From NCBI RefSeq assembly GCF_008806975.1, contig NZ_CP031728.1, positions 2,170,001 to 2,234,000 on the forward strand: DNA of 64,000 nucleotides, written 5' to 3'. Of the stretch, positions 46,291-55,721 are shown one piece after another (within the stretch, counting starts at the first letter, position 1; the number at the start of each line of letters is the position of its first letter). Made by a program: the position numbers and the translations under genes. The stretch is from Cellvibrio sp. KY-GH-1. Lineage in GTDB: Bacteria > Pseudomonadota > Gammaproteobacteria > Pseudomonadales > Cellvibrionaceae. The notes beneath the pieces are model-generated. The model saw only the letters and a program-made list of their open reading frames with translations. It was not told the origin of the DNA and made no database searches.

Positions 46291-47247
46291 GTGCTTACAC
46301 ACGCACTCCACACATTTCTTTTTGCCTTTAAAATTACTGCGCCCGTTTTCGTAATGTTATTTCTCGGGCTTTGGCTCAAAAAGCGCAACAAGATTAACGA
46401 CACCTTTATCAAAACCTCATCGCAATTGGTATATAGCCTCGGCTTGCCGGTGATGCTATTTATTACTTGCGCGACCGCCGACACGTCGCATGCAACCGAC
46501 TGGACCTTATTAATTGCGTTTGCGGTAATGACCGGACTGGTCTTTATCGGCAGCTTGTTAACAGCCCATTGGCACTGTAGCGATAAACGCGATGAAGGTG
46601 TGTTTATTCAGGGTGCTTTTCGTGGAAATTTGGTAATTCTCGGGCTGGCATTTTGTGCCAATGCGTATGGGGAGAAAGGATTAGCGCTCGCATCACTGCC
46701 CGTTGCAATGACGGTTATTGTCTACAATGTGCTCTCCGTTTACGTATTGAACCGCAGCTTGAGCGAGAGCGGCGCTTCATTAAAACCCACGCTGATTGGC
46801 ATTGCAAAAAATCCGCTGATTATCGCAATTGCGCTGGGGTTCCTCGTAAACCTATGCAGAATTACATTACCAGAGGTTATTCTCGATAGCGGAAAATATC
46901 TCAGCCAAATGGTATTGCCGCTGGCATTAATTTGTATTGGCGGTTCACTTGGAACAGCGCGCTTAACTCACATTGATTCAGCCACCATGAGCGCCTGCGT
47001 GTGGAAACTAATTCTTTCACCGCTAATTGCCTGCTCATTGGCAATTGCCTTGGGTTTACGCGGTGATGCACTGGCTATTTTATTTTTATTAGCGGCGTCG
47101 CCCAGCGCGACCATTAGCTTTGTGATGGTGCAAGCGATGAACGGCAACGCACCTCTCGCTGCAAGAATCGTAGCGCACACCACCGTGTGGGCACTCGTTA
47201 GTGTCACTATTGGCTTATGGGGTTTGGAGTTAATGCAATTAACGTGA
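46291..47247 (+). CDS. AEC-family (auxin efflux carrier-like) transporter
   Basis: A 318-residue inner-membrane carrier with about ten hydrophobic segments, the pattern of the AEC/PIN-like family (N-terminal FKITAPVFVMLFLGLWLKKR; C-terminal LAASPSATISFVMVQAMNGN). Bacterial members export malate, malonate or amino-acid-like compounds; the substrate here is unknown. The start is GTG 46291 with AGGT upstream. It is separated from uxaC by a terminator and thus has its own promoter. It ends 15 bp from the convergent acetyltransferase gene with no terminator seen between. Confidence 0.87.
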   Translation: MLTHALHTFLFAFKITAPVFVMLFLGLWLKKRNKINDTFIKTSSQLVYSLGLPVMLFITCATADTSHATDWTLLIAFAVMTGLVFIGSLLTAHWHCSDKRDEGVFIQGAFRGNLVILGLAFCANAYGEKGLALASLPVAMTVIVYNVLSVYVLNRSLSESGASLKPTLIGIAKNPLIIAIALGFLVNLCRITLPEVILDSGKYLSQMVLPLALICIGGSLGTARLTHIDSATMSACVWKLILSPLIACSLAIALGLRGDALAILFLLAASPSATISFVMVQAMNGNAPLAARIVAHTTVWALVSVTIGLWGLELMQLT

Positions 47248-47262
47248 GCGTATTTGCGTCAA

Positions 47263-47757
47263 TTAATTTAACTTCTTTTGCCAGAACACCGCGTGCCCTA
47301 CTTTGGGGTCCAGAGCATAACCGGAAAAACCGAATTTCTGGTATGCGCGCTGTGCGGCTTCATTACCGGTTAATACTTCCAGGGTTATTTTGCAGCAACC
47401 GCGTTCGCGCGCGATTACCTCTAATGCAGCCAGCAAACGCTGACTGAGTTGCAAGCCGCGATATTCTTTTACCACAATTACATCGTGAATATTAATTAAA
47501 GGTTTTGCGGCAAAGGTAGAAAACCCTTCAAACGCATTGAGCAACCCCGCCGGCGCCCCATTTACATAGGCAAGCAGTGACAGCGCAAAATCGCGTTTGG
47601 CCAATTCAGCAACCAGCGTGTTTTGCACCTGATCTGCCAGCGCAGTTCCGCCGCCCATAGGGTCAGTGGCATAGGTATTTAACAAATACACCAGGTCCTG
47701 CGCGTGTTGTGGATTTTTGTAATCGGCTTGCACAATTTGAATAGATGCTTGTGTCAT
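47263..47757 (-). CDS. GNAT-family N-acetyltransferase
   Basis: A 164-residue acetyl-CoA-dependent transferase. The acetyl-CoA-binding motif region is VVKEYRGLQLSQRLLAALEV and the C-terminal motif is GNEAAQRAYQKFGFSGYALD. The substrate is unknown. The open frame extends to 47862, but ATG 47757 (MTQASIQIVQADY) has GGAA upstream, and the extra residues are the neighbouring gene's tail in another frame. It lies 13 bp after the SMP-30 gene, so they are probably co-transcribed. Confidence 0.87.
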   Translation of the reverse strand: MTQASIQIVQADYKNPQHAQDLVYLLNTYATDPMGGGTALADQVQNTLVAELAKRDFALSLLAYVNGAPAGLLNAFEGFSTFAAKPLINIHDVIVVKEYRGLQLSQRLLAALEVIARERGCCKITLEVLTGNEAAQRAYQKFGFSGYALDPKVGHAVFWQKKLN

Positions 47758-47770
47758 AAATATTTCCGTG

Positions 47771-48652
47771 TTAACCAAACCGGGATTCTTCCAAGCCCTG
47801 AATATCGGTTTGAAAAATAAATAAATTTCCAGCTTGTGGCTGCTGTCGCAATGCTTCATCACTTAACCCAATACGCGCACTAGTGACCGCCAAAACATTT
47901 AATTGCTCGCCGCCAAAAGCAACACAGGTTGCCTGGGATACCGGCATGGGTAATACAAAATCTTTAGCGCCATCGGGTGCGTAACGCACTACGCGACTGC
48001 CACCCCACTGTGCATTCCACACATAGCCCTGCGCATCTACGCAGGCACCATCAGGTTCCACACCGGGTTCGGTTTGCGCAAATATTTGGCGATTGGAAAA
48101 TGTGCCGGTTGCTGCGTCAAAGTCATAAACATTGATAGCGTGTGACGGAGAATCCGCGTGATAAAGCTTGCGCGAATCCGGGCTCCAGCAGAGCGCATTG
48201 GAAATATGTAAACCGGCAAGATGCTGATGTACATCCCCATCAGCCGTTAAAGAATAAAGTGCTGCACATTGATCCGGGGTATGTTGTTGTTCACGAATGG
48301 TCCCCATCCAAAAGCGGCCCTGACGATCACAGCGGCCATCATTGGAGCGATTGCCGATTAGATGCGCTTCCGGTTTTGCAATCCACGCCAATGCACCTGT
48401 TTGCGGTTCAAACCAGGCAAAGCCGGAAGCAAAAGCCGCCAACAAACGCGAATCATTTTTTGCAAATGCAAAACATCCCAGTTTTTCCGGTAAATCCCAG
48501 TGCGATATTTTCCTGGTATCCAGGTGATAGCGATAAAGTGTTGCGCTATGAATATCCGTCCACCAGAAACACCCATCTTGATGATTCCATTGCACGCCTT
48601 CGCCTAACAGGTTTTCACAGGGAACCGTATCGATTAATGTTATCTGAGTCAT
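47771..48652 (-). CDS. SMP-30/gluconolactonase-family sugar lactonase
   Basis: A 293-residue six-bladed beta-propeller hydrolase. Metal-binding residues are visible in LGEGVQWNHQDGCFWWTDIHS (Glu near the N-terminus), NRSNDGRCDRQGRFWMGT and HISNALCWSPDSRKLYHADS (Asn and Asp). It would hydrolyse an aldonolactone made by a sugar 1-dehydrogenase such as the SDR gene 2 kb upstream. The family also contains arabinolactonase and galactonolactonase. ATG 48652 matches the family N-terminus; an earlier ATG at 48685 is possible. Confidence 0.9.
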   Translation of the reverse strand: MTQITLIDTVPCENLLGEGVQWNHQDGCFWWTDIHSATLYRYHLDTRKISHWDLPEKLGCFAFAKNDSRLLAAFASGFAWFEPQTGALAWIAKPEAHLIGNRSNDGRCDRQGRFWMGTIREQQHTPDQCAALYSLTADGDVHQHLAGLHISNALCWSPDSRKLYHADSPSHAINVYDFDAATGTFSNRQIFAQTEPGVEPDGACVDAQGYVWNAQWGGSRVVRYAPDGAKDFVLPMPVSQATCVAFGGEQLNVLAVTSARIGLSDEALRQQPQAGNLFIFQTDIQGLEESRFG

Positions 48653-48765
48653 TGCGATTATCTTTTGATCGGTAGTTGCTGTCATTTTGGGAAAAACTAT
48701 TCTCGCAAGCTGCTGAGTTAACAACTAACTCTAACTTCCGCAGGGAAATTCACAGCTGTAAAAAT

Positions 48766-48793
48766 AAAAATGCCCCTAAAAAGGGGCATTTTT
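48766..48793 (-). terminator. Intrinsic terminator of the symporter gene
   Basis: A 12-bp stem AAAAATGCCCCT / AGGGGCATTTTT with loop AAAA, 22 bp after the symporter stop codon, with T-rich flanks on both strands. Confidence 0.9.
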
Positions 48794-48814
48794 TTATCCC
48801 GAATGGGGGTCAGC

Positions 48815-50380
48815 TTACCACCAGGTAGCGTAGATTACGACAAGCACCAAAATTACACCGAGCGATGCAATGTTGAAGCCTCCAGTAGTTTTAAAGCTAA
48901 TACCTTTCAGATCAATCGCATTGTCCTGTGCTTTAGCGCCAGCAAGATAGGTAACGGCGGCAGCCAACACACAACACAAAATAAATACCAGACCAACACG
49001 ATCCATAAATGGCATTTCGGGCAAATAAATCTTAAACGCCCAAGACAACACTACAGAGGCAATTGCAGCGGTTAGCGCAGAGGCAGCGGTTGCTTTTTTC
49101 CAGAAGAAACCAAACAGGAAAATCACCACAATGCCCGGGGTAAAGAAGCCGGTAAATTCTTGAATAAATTGGAATGCCTGCTCGGATTTACCCACTAGAG
49201 GTTTGGCCAACAATACCGCAATGATCATCGCGACGGTCGCAGTTGCACGACCGATAAATACCAGTTTGTGTTCTGATGCTTCCGGATTAATAGATTTTTT
49301 ATAAATATCCATAGTAAAAATGGTGGACACGCTGTTGCTCATAGAACTCAATGACGAAGCAATCGCTGCAACCAGGGCAGCAAAGGCAACCCCCAACAAC
49401 CCGTGTGGTAATAACTTCATCATTTCAGGATAAGCTTGGTCTGCTTTCGCCAAATCCGGCGCGAGGACTACTGCGCAAATTCCCGGCAGTACCACAATAA
49501 TCGGCACAAACAATTTTACGTAAGCGGCGAATGCCATTCCCTTTTGCGCCTCTTGAATACTTTTTGCAGCCAGAGCGCGCTGAATGATGTATTGGTTAAA
49601 ACCCCAGTAGCTGATATTCATAATCCACAAGCCGCCAATCAACACTGAAATACCTGGCAGGTTGCTGTAGTTAGGATTATCCGGCGACAAAATCATATCG
49701 AATTTTTCCGGTGCTTTTTCCAACAAGGTAGAGAAACCGGAGACTACACCAGCCCCGCCAGAAATTTGATTTAACGCGAGATAGCTCACCAAAATTCCGC
49801 CCAATACCAATAACGCAACTTGAATGATATCGGTCATAGCTACCGCTTTAAGGCCGCCATAAATGGAGTAAGTCATAGAGAAAATGGCGAGAAAGATCAT
49901 GCCATACAACATGTCTACACCGAGGAATTGTGAAATAGCCAATGAACCCAGATACAACACTGAGGTTAAGTTTACAAAGGTGTAAAGCGCGAGCCAGAAA
50001 ATCGCCATAACAGTGCGCACGCGTCCGTCATACCGGTTTTCCAAAAATTGAGGCATGGTGTAAATGCCTTTGGCGAGGAAGATCGGCAAAAAATACTTTG
50101 CGATAATAATCAGCGTAATTGCCGCCATTAACTCGTAAGCCGCGATGCCCATTCCGATCACATAACCAGAACCGGACATACCAATGATTTGTTCTGCCGA
50201 AATATTTGCGGCAATCAGCGATGCGCCTATCGCCCACCAGGGCAAAGATTTGCTTGCCAGAAAGTAGTCATTCGCATTTTTGTCGTGCCCTTTTTCATCG
50301 CGGGAAACCCACCAGGCCACACCTAATAACACCAACGTGTAGACGACCAATACGCCTATATCAATGCCGTTAAGAATCAT
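48815..50380 (-). CDS. Sodium/solute symporter (SSS family, SGLT-like)
   Basis: A 521-residue inner-membrane transporter with about 13-14 hydrophobic helices. The fold markers include SLPWWAIGASLIAANISAEQ (first helix pair), YWGFNQYIIQRALAAKS and a Na+-site region FAALVAAIASSLSSMSNSVS. Such SGLT-like members with the WGFNQYIIQR motif transport sugars. Its location downstream of the dehydrogenase and FCD regulator suggests uptake of the sugar oxidised by this cluster. It is separated from the SDR gene by 228 bp containing a long hairpin. Confidence 0.93.
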   Translation of the reverse strand: MILNGIDIGVLVVYTLVLLGVAWWVSRDEKGHDKNANDYFLASKSLPWWAIGASLIAANISAEQIIGMSGSGYVIGMGIAAYELMAAITLIIIAKYFLPIFLAKGIYTMPQFLENRYDGRVRTVMAIFWLALYTFVNLTSVLYLGSLAISQFLGVDMLYGMIFLAIFSMTYSIYGGLKAVAMTDIIQVALLVLGGILVSYLALNQISGGAGVVSGFSTLLEKAPEKFDMILSPDNPNYSNLPGISVLIGGLWIMNISYWGFNQYIIQRALAAKSIQEAQKGMAFAAYVKLFVPIIVVLPGICAVVLAPDLAKADQAYPEMMKLLPHGLLGVAFAALVAAIASSLSSMSNSVSTIFTMDIYKKSINPEASEHKLVFIGRATATVAMIIAVLLAKPLVGKSEQAFQFIQEFTGFFTPGIVVIFLFGFFWKKATAASALTAAIASVVLSWAFKIYLPEMPFMDRVGLVFILCCVLAAAVTYLAGAKAQDNAIDLKGISFKTTGGFNIASLGVILVLVVIYATWW

Positions 50381-50536
50381 GATTAACCTCTATGTAGTAG
50401 TGCTTCAGACACAAAGCACTTTGTTATTAAAAAATTTTGTTTTTATCAGGACTGCGATTTCTTGGTCTACTACGACTTTTGGGTCTAAAGGTGCCAACTT
50501 GTCTCGCGTATTAAAAATAGCTCTCTCTTTAAGCAA

Positions 50537-50569
50537 GAAGCATTCACCAGTGGTACTGATGAATGCTTC
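50537..50569 (-). promoter_or_regulatory. Long hairpin between the SDR and symporter genes
   Basis: GAAGCATTCA and TGAATGCTTC form a 10-bp stem. Inside, CAGT and ACTG extend it by four pairs after one mismatch, closing on GGT. It lies 40 bp after the SDR stop and 157 bp before the symporter start. On the minus strand TTGCTT follows, so it may be an attenuating terminator or an RNA-processing site. Confidence 0.5.
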
Positions 50570-50608
50570 CCGGGCATTACTTAATTCAATCTGCACTGTT
50601 GCTCGTGC

Positions 50609-51394
50609 TTATATCCTCCCACCATCGACAACAAATTCTTGCGAGGTGATCATGGCAGAATCATCGGCCGCTAAAAACAACGCAAGGCTGGCAACGTCCG
50701 GCGCCCCCAAGCGTTTTTTCAGGCAAACGCGCTTCATCAGTTCTGCTTCTTCTTCCTGTGTCAGCCATTTTTCCAATTGCTTGGGTGTTGCGACCCAGCC
50801 AGGCAAAATAGAATTCACTCGAATATTATCCACACCGTAATCAGTTGCCAGGGCTTTGGAAATTCCCAAAATACCGGCTTTGGCGGTGATGTAACTGGCC
50901 AAATTGGGCGGCCCAAACTGGACATTGATGGAACTGATATTAATGATCGAACCACCACCCAATTTTGCCATCATCGGCTGCACAGTTTGCGCGGCAAAAA
51001 AAGCCGGGTGCAAATTAATTGCCAAACCGCGATACCAATTGTCTTCTGTCATAGTGCGTGTGTCGTAACGCTGATCATTCGCCGCATTATTGACCAGCAC
51101 GCTGATCTCGCCCAGATCTTCAGCCGCTTTCTCAATACTCTGTTTCAGCGCTGCTATATCGCTAACATCGCATGCCGCAAACCAGGGGCGCGAAAGACCT
51201 TTTTGCACCAGCTCATCGCATAGCGCCTCGGCGCCCGCTACATCGATATCGACAAACGCGACCTTCGCCCCCTGGGAGACAAAAGCCTCAACCAGTGCCG
51301 CGCCAATCCCCGTGGCTCCGCCAGTAATAAACACCGCACGCCCCTGCAGGCTGGCGTAGCGGGTGTATCCTTGATGGCTTGAATAACTTTGCAT
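50609..51394 (-). CDS. Short-chain dehydrogenase/reductase, probable sugar 1-dehydrogenase
   Basis: A 261-residue NAD(P)-dependent dehydrogenase. The cofactor motif is TGGATGIGAALVEAF, NNAAN follows near residue 95, and the catalytic set is S-(Y)xxxK in SSINV...YITAKAGILG. The C-terminus DDSAMITSQEFVVDGGRI is canonical. The overall pattern fits D-xylose, L-arabinose or D-galactose 1-dehydrogenases of oxidative sugar pathways, which agrees with the lactonase and symporter nearby. ATG 51394 has GGAGAG eight bases upstream and is preferred over TTG 51400. Confidence 0.88.
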   Translation of the reverse strand: MQSYSSHQGYTRYASLQGRAVFITGGATGIGAALVEAFVSQGAKVAFVDIDVAGAEALCDELVQKGLSRPWFAACDVSDIAALKQSIEKAAEDLGEISVLVNNAANDQRYDTRTMTEDNWYRGLAINLHPAFFAAQTVQPMMAKLGGGSIINISSINVQFGPPNLASYITAKAGILGISKALATDYGVDNIRVNSILPGWVATPKQLEKWLTQEEEAELMKRVCLKKRLGAPDVASLALFLAADDSAMITSQEFVVDGGRI

Positions 51395-51467
51395 GTTCAA
51401 TTCTCTCCGGGTTCTAACCCTTTGCTTACCGATTTTAGCTCAGGTAGAAAGCTCTGACCGTGGCAAT

Positions 51468-52178
51468 CTATTTCGGTTTTACCAGAGAGACATTGATTAA
51501 CTGCATAACTTCTTGCAGCAAGGTTTTGACCGCCTTGCTAGCGGCGTCCTGATCGCCCGCACAAATCGCATCATAGATACGCTTGTGATCATCATAATCG
51601 GCTGTCAGTACACCCTTTAACTGGTTGGTACTCGCGATACTTACTCGCAACGCAACCTGGATAAACTCGCGCAATTGGAAGAAAAAGCGATTATTGCTTG
51701 CAGCCAAAATTGCACAGTGAAACTCTATATCTGCCGCGAGTGGATCATCGTGCCCCTCATCTGCCTTTTTCATTCGCGCCAGCGCATCGCCAATCACTTT
51801 CAACTTGGCGGCATCCTTATAATTTTCTGCAGCCAGCGCCGCTGCTTCCGGCTCAATCGCCATGCGCAGCTGGGTGAACTCGCGCAACAGCTCTAGCGAT
51901 GGCCGCGCATTCAAGGTCCAACCCAGAACATCTGCATCAAACATATTCCAATGAGTACTGGGCATGACCCGGATACCCTGCCGTGGCCGAGAGGCAATCA
52001 ACCCCTTGGCTGTCAGCATCTTCACCGCCTCGCGGGTAACGCTGCGGCTAATGTTAAATTGTTGCGATAATTCCGCCTCTGTCGGGAAGGACTTATCAAT
52101 CGCATATTGACCTTGGACTATCGCCGCACCCAATTGATGGGTTAACTGGTGAGTTAGGTTGCGCCCTGTATCCAGCAT
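51468..52178 (-). CDS. GntR-family regulator with FCD domain
   Basis: A 236-residue transcription factor. The N-terminal winged helix (FPTEAELSQQFNISRSVTRE) binds DNA, and the C-terminal FCD all-helical domain (LRMAIEPEAAALAAENYKDA ... DIEFHCAILAASNNRFF) binds the effector, with metal-ligand histidines in DIEFH. FCD regulators usually control sugar-acid catabolism and sense a pathway acid. It is the first gene of the GntR-SDR-symporter series and is probably the local regulator. The A/T-rich upstream region (52179-52230) could hold its operator, but I could not define it. Confidence 0.92.
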   Translation of the reverse strand: MLDTGRNLTHQLTHQLGAAIVQGQYAIDKSFPTEAELSQQFNISRSVTREAVKMLTAKGLIASRPRQGIRVMPSTHWNMFDADVLGWTLNARPSLELLREFTQLRMAIEPEAAALAAENYKDAAKLKVIGDALARMKKADEGHDDPLAADIEFHCAILAASNNRFFFQLREFIQVALRVSIASTNQLKGVLTADYDDHKRIYDAICAGDQDAASKAVKTLLQEVMQLINVSLVKPK

Positions 52179-52297
52179 ATTTATTTAGCCTATTTATATT
52201 ATATATTTATGCGTTCCCCGGCAAGAGCCCTGTGTTGGATGGTTGCTTGAAGCTGTGCCTGAAGCAGGAAACGCTGTTGTGACCCCAGAAAAAACAA

Positions 52298-52324
52298 AAC
52301 CCGCACCTGGTGCAGGCGCGGGTT
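52298..52324 (-). terminator. Intrinsic terminator of the pst-phoU operon
   Basis: Stem AACCCGCACCTG / CAGGCGCGGGTT (one A/C mismatch) with loop GTG, followed on the minus strand by TTTTGTTTTTT. It lies 75 bp after phoU. Confidence 0.9.
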
Positions 52325-52398
52325 ATTTAACAAGAGGATCTGGCTTTAGTCACGCAAAACTTGCATGAAACCCCTTCTATCCATGAGGTGCCTAACGG

Positions 52399-53124
52399 TT
52401 ACTCTTTGTTGGTCAGGTTATCGACTATCTCTTCCAGATTAGAGTGACGCACGTCCTCGCCGTTAACCAGGTAAATTACGTACTGGGCCAGATTGCGTGC
52501 GTGATCGCCAATACGCTCCAGCGCACGTAGCGACCAGATGATGTTCAACACGCGCGTAATACTGCGCGGATCTTCAATCATGAAAGTCACCAACTCGCGC
52601 ATGGCGGTGCTGTATTCCATATCCACTTGCTTGTCCGTTTGCACTACGTTCAGCGCCAACTCCATATCCAGACGCGCAAATGCATCCAGTGCATCCTGCA
52701 GCATTTTCGACACGTGGCCACCGATATGACGCACCTCAATGTAACCGCGGGGTGCATGACCATCTTTATTCATGGCGATTGCCTGACGGGCAATTTTCGA
52801 TGCTTCGTCACCGATGCGCTCCAAATCGGTAATCGCTTTGGTGACCGCAATGACCAGACGCAAGTCGCTCGCCGCTGGCTGGCGACGAGCGAGGATGCGC
52901 ACGCATTCTTCATCAATCGTAATCTCCATGGAGTTTACTTTGGTATCAGCGCGCACCACTTGTTCGGCGCGTTCCAGATCCGCGTCAATCAACGCCTGGA
53001 TCGCATCGTTCACTTGTCGCTGGGCCATGCCGCCCATTTCTGACAAATGGGTACGAATGGTTTCCAACTCAATATTGTATTGCTGCGAGATATGATGAGT
53101 GTGACTCGTAATATCCATAACCAT
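52399..53124 (-). CDS. phoU: Phosphate-specific transport regulator PhoU
   Basis: A 241-residue all-helical protein with two tandem PhoU repeats, each with a metal-binding helix pattern (EECVRILARRQPAASDLRLV, RIGDEASKIARQA, then LRALERIGDHARNLAQYVIY). It links PstSCAB to the PhoR kinase so that Pho genes stay silent when phosphate is plentiful. GGAGG lies eight bases before ATG 53124. It is the last gene of the pst operon, 15 bp after pstB. phoB/phoR are not in the window. Confidence 0.96.
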   Translation of the reverse strand: MVMDITSHTHHISQQYNIELETIRTHLSEMGGMAQRQVNDAIQALIDADLERAEQVVRADTKVNSMEITIDEECVRILARRQPAASDLRLVIAVTKAITDLERIGDEASKIARQAIAMNKDGHAPRGYIEVRHIGGHVSKMLQDALDAFARLDMELALNVVQTDKQVDMEYSTAMRELVTFMIEDPRSITRVLNIIWSLRALERIGDHARNLAQYVIYLVNGEDVRHSNLEEIVDNLTNKE

Positions 53125-53139
53125 GATGCGACCTCCGCA

Positions 53140-53916
53140 TTAACCGTAACGGCCGGTGATGTAATCTTCAGTTTGTTTTTTGCTGGGATTGGTAAAGAGA
53201 GTATCGGTTAAATCGTGCTCAATTAAATCCCCCATGTACATAAACGCGGTGTAATCGGAAACGCGCGCTGCCTGTTGCATATTGTGCGTCACAATCACAA
53301 TCGTGTACTGGTGCTTTAATTCGTTAATGAGTTCTTCAATTTTCAACGTAGAAATTGGATCGAGTGCCGATGCCGGCTCATCCAATAAAATCACTTCAGG
53401 TTCAATCGCAATTGCACGCGCGATCACCAAGCGCTGCTGTTGACCGCCTGACAAGCCAAAGGCGTTGTCGTGCAAGCGATCTTTTACCTCGTCCCAAAGC
53501 GCAGCACCACGCAATGATTTTTCGACTACTTCGTCTAATACACGCTTGGATTTCACACCTTGCAAGCGTAGACCATAGGCAACATTTTCGTAGATAGTTT
53601 TTGGGAATGGATTGGGTTTTTGGAACACCATTCCCACTTGGCGGCGCAACTCAGCCACATCGACCGCTTTGTCATAAATGTTAGCGCCTTCCAACAAAAT
53701 TTCACCTTCAATGCGGCAGGCATCTACCAAATCGTTCATGCGATTAAAGCAGCGCAATAAAGTTGACTTACCACACCCGGAAGGGCCGATAAAGGCAGTC
53801 ACTTTTTTCTCTGGAATTTTCATATTCACAGTGTTTAACGCGCGTTTCGGACCGTAGTACAAGTTGAGGTTTTTCACTTCAAGCTTAATAGGTTCTACCA
53901 GTGCTGTTGGGCTCAT
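53140..53916 (-). CDS. pstB: Phosphate ABC transporter ATPase PstB
   Basis: A 258-residue ATPase. Walker [20 protein letters not shown], signature [16 protein letters not shown] and Walker [13 protein letters not shown] are all present, matching PstB closely. It drives PstCA-mediated phosphate uptake. The 87-bp gap from pstA holds a putative PhoB promoter, so pstB-phoU may be boosted separately. Confidence 0.97.
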   Translation of the reverse strand: MSPTALVEPIKLEVKNLNLYYGPKRALNTVNMKIPEKKVTAFIGPSGCGKSTLLRCFNRMNDLVDACRIEGEILLEGANIYDKAVDVAELRRQVGMVFQKPNPFPKTIYENVAYGLRLQGVKSKRVLDEVVEKSLRGAALWDEVKDRLHDNAFGLSGGQQQRLVIARAIAIEPEVILLDEPASALDPISTLKIEELINELKHQYTIVIVTHNMQQAARVSDYTAFMYMGDLIEHDLTDTLFTNPSKKQTEDYITGRYG

Positions 53917-53956
53917 ATTCGGGGCCTGTGTAAGACTCGGTTAAATTTTGATGAAC

Positions 53957-53990
53957 AATATATTGCAAATAAATGACAAAATTATTACAA
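53957..53990 (-). promoter_or_regulatory. Putative PhoB promoter of pstB-phoU
   Basis: On the minus strand TTGTAAT-AATT-TTGTCAT (53990-53973) is two 7-mers 4 nt apart, the Pho-box layout. Ten bases later the -10-like TATATT occupies 53962-53957, 40 bp before pstB. It is the same design as the pstS and pstC sites. Confidence 0.75.
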
Positions 53991-54003
53991 ACCCACGTAC
54001 CCA

Positions 54004-55692
54004 TTAATCCGACGCACTGCGGTATTTTTCACGCAGGTTATTACGGATTTTGATGGCGGTAATATTCAGGGCAATAATCAACAACACCAGCGTTAATGAA
54101 GTGGCATATACCAATGGGCGCGCCGCTTCTACGTTAGGGCTTTGGAAGCCCACATCATAAATGTGGAAGCCGAGGTGCATAATTTTTTGATCCAGGTGCA
54201 AGTAAGGGTAATTGCCATCTACCGGCAAGGCGGGAGCTAACTTAACAACCCCCACCAACATTAATGGTGCAACCTCACCTGCCGCGCGAGCAATTGCCAG
54301 AATCAAACCCGTCATCATCGCGGGTGTTGCTAGCGGCACAACCACTTTCCAAAGGGTTTCCGCTTTGGTAGCGCCCAGCGCAAGACTGCCCTGGCGAATC
54401 GTGCTGGGAATACGCGACAATCCCTCTTCTGTCGATACAATCACAATCGGCAAGGTTAACAATGCAAGCGTTAACGACGCCCAAAATAAACCGGGAGTAC
54501 CAAAGGTTGGCGATGGCAAAGACTCGGTATAAAACAATTCATCGATGTTGCCACCGAGCGTATAGACAAAGAATCCCAAACCAAATACTCCGTACACAAT
54601 CGAAGGAACACCGGCGAGGTTATACACAGAGATACGAATAATTTTTAAGAAAGTGCCCTGTTTGGCGTATTCACGCAGATAAATCGCCGCCAGCACACCA
54701 AATGGCGTAACCATAATAGACATCACGATTACCATCGTGAGGGTGCCGAAAATTGCCGGGAAGATACCGCCTTCAGTATTTGCCTCGCGCGGCTCGGCTG
54801 TCATAAATTCCCAGAAGCGCTCCACGTACTGACCTGACTTGGCAATCACACCCATATCATTCGGGCGAGTAACGCGCACTATATGATCGAACGCAATCAC
54901 AACTTCTTTGTTGTCTGCGGTGCGCGCAATTAATTTGTCACGTGTTGCCTGCGTAAGGATTTCATCGCGCTCTTTTTTTATCACTTCGTATTCTGCTTCC
55001 AGCGCCGCGCGACGCTCAGCCAATTCTGCATCAGCATTGGCCAATTGCGTACCAGCGACACCATCCAATTCCAACCGGCGGCGCTCCAGACGCAACTCGT
55101 CCATTTGATTGTTGATACGACCAATATCCACTTTTTCAATGCGATGGATCTTGTCATGCAATTCCAATGCACGACCGAGCCGCTGATCCAGTTGCTGCCA
55201 AAAATCAGCGCTGCTTAATTCACTAACAACATGGTCCTGCTCTTTAATGGCCACAGGATAACCGTAAAAATTACCCCACTCACGACGCTCAATCGCAATC
55301 GCATCTTTGGGGTATTCCCACTTATCCATCCCTGTATCGAGGAACCAGGCAAAGTCGCGGCCGTTGACATCGCGATTACCCATTTTTAATAAATGGCGAG
55401 TGATTAACTCAACCTCAGGTGCAACTGTGTAGCCGCCATCACGTGCTACCGCCGCAGAAATAATTTCATCGCGCACGGCTTCACCCATCACGACATGACG
55501 CTCGCCGTCGCGGTCAACAATCGACGTTTGCAAAATATCCGCCGGCCAGAAGTGACCAAAACCACGCACCGCAATCAAACCCAGCAGGCCCAACACCATC
55601 AACATACAAATGGCAACTGCACCGCCGTTTAGCCAAATCCAGGGCGAGCCACTGCTGAACCAGGACGTTTTTCGTTTCAATAAATTTTTCAT
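54004..55692 (-). CDS. pstA: Phosphate ABC transporter permease PstA with large N-terminal insertion
   Basis: A 562-residue permease. E. coli PstA has about 296 residues. The extra part lies between the first membrane helix (about residues 20-45) and the permease core (residues about 325-555). It is a periplasmic domain with a helical coiled-coil stretch (IDKVDIG-type charged helix, residues about 165-245). The core has the EAA-like loop (GSLALGATKAETLWKVVVPL) of binding-protein-dependent permeases. With PstC it forms the phosphate channel. It starts 29 bp after pstC, indicating one transcript. Confidence 0.94.
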   Translation of the reverse strand: MKNLLKRKTSWFSSGSPWIWLNGGAVAICMLMVLGLLGLIAVRGFGHFWPADILQTSIVDRDGERHVVMGEAVRDEIISAAVARDGGYTVAPEVELITRHLLKMGNRDVNGRDFAWFLDTGMDKWEYPKDAIAIERREWGNFYGYPVAIKEQDHVVSELSSADFWQQLDQRLGRALELHDKIHRIEKVDIGRINNQMDELRLERRRLELDGVAGTQLANADAELAERRAALEAEYEVIKKERDEILTQATRDKLIARTADNKEVVIAFDHIVRVTRPNDMGVIAKSGQYVERFWEFMTAEPREANTEGGIFPAIFGTLTMVIVMSIMVTPFGVLAAIYLREYAKQGTFLKIIRISVYNLAGVPSIVYGVFGLGFFVYTLGGNIDELFYTESLPSPTFGTPGLFWASLTLALLTLPIVIVSTEEGLSRIPSTIRQGSLALGATKAETLWKVVVPLATPAMMTGLILAIARAAGEVAPLMLVGVVKLAPALPVDGNYPYLHLDQKIMHLGFHIYDVGFQSPNVEAARPLVYATSLTLVLLIIALNITAIKIRNNLREKYRSASD

Positions 55693-55721
55693 TACAGGCT
55701 TCCGAAAAAAATCATCTGAAA

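Noticed and set aside
47758..47862. N-terminal extension of the GNAT acetyltransferase
   Set aside because: It overlaps the end of the SMP-30 gene in another frame; ATG 47757 fits better.
50461..50475. Possible FCD/GntR operator upstream of the symporter (TTGGTCTACTACGAC)
   Set aside because: It does not fit the TNGTNNNACNA-type pattern in register and no second copy was found near the GntR or SDR genes.
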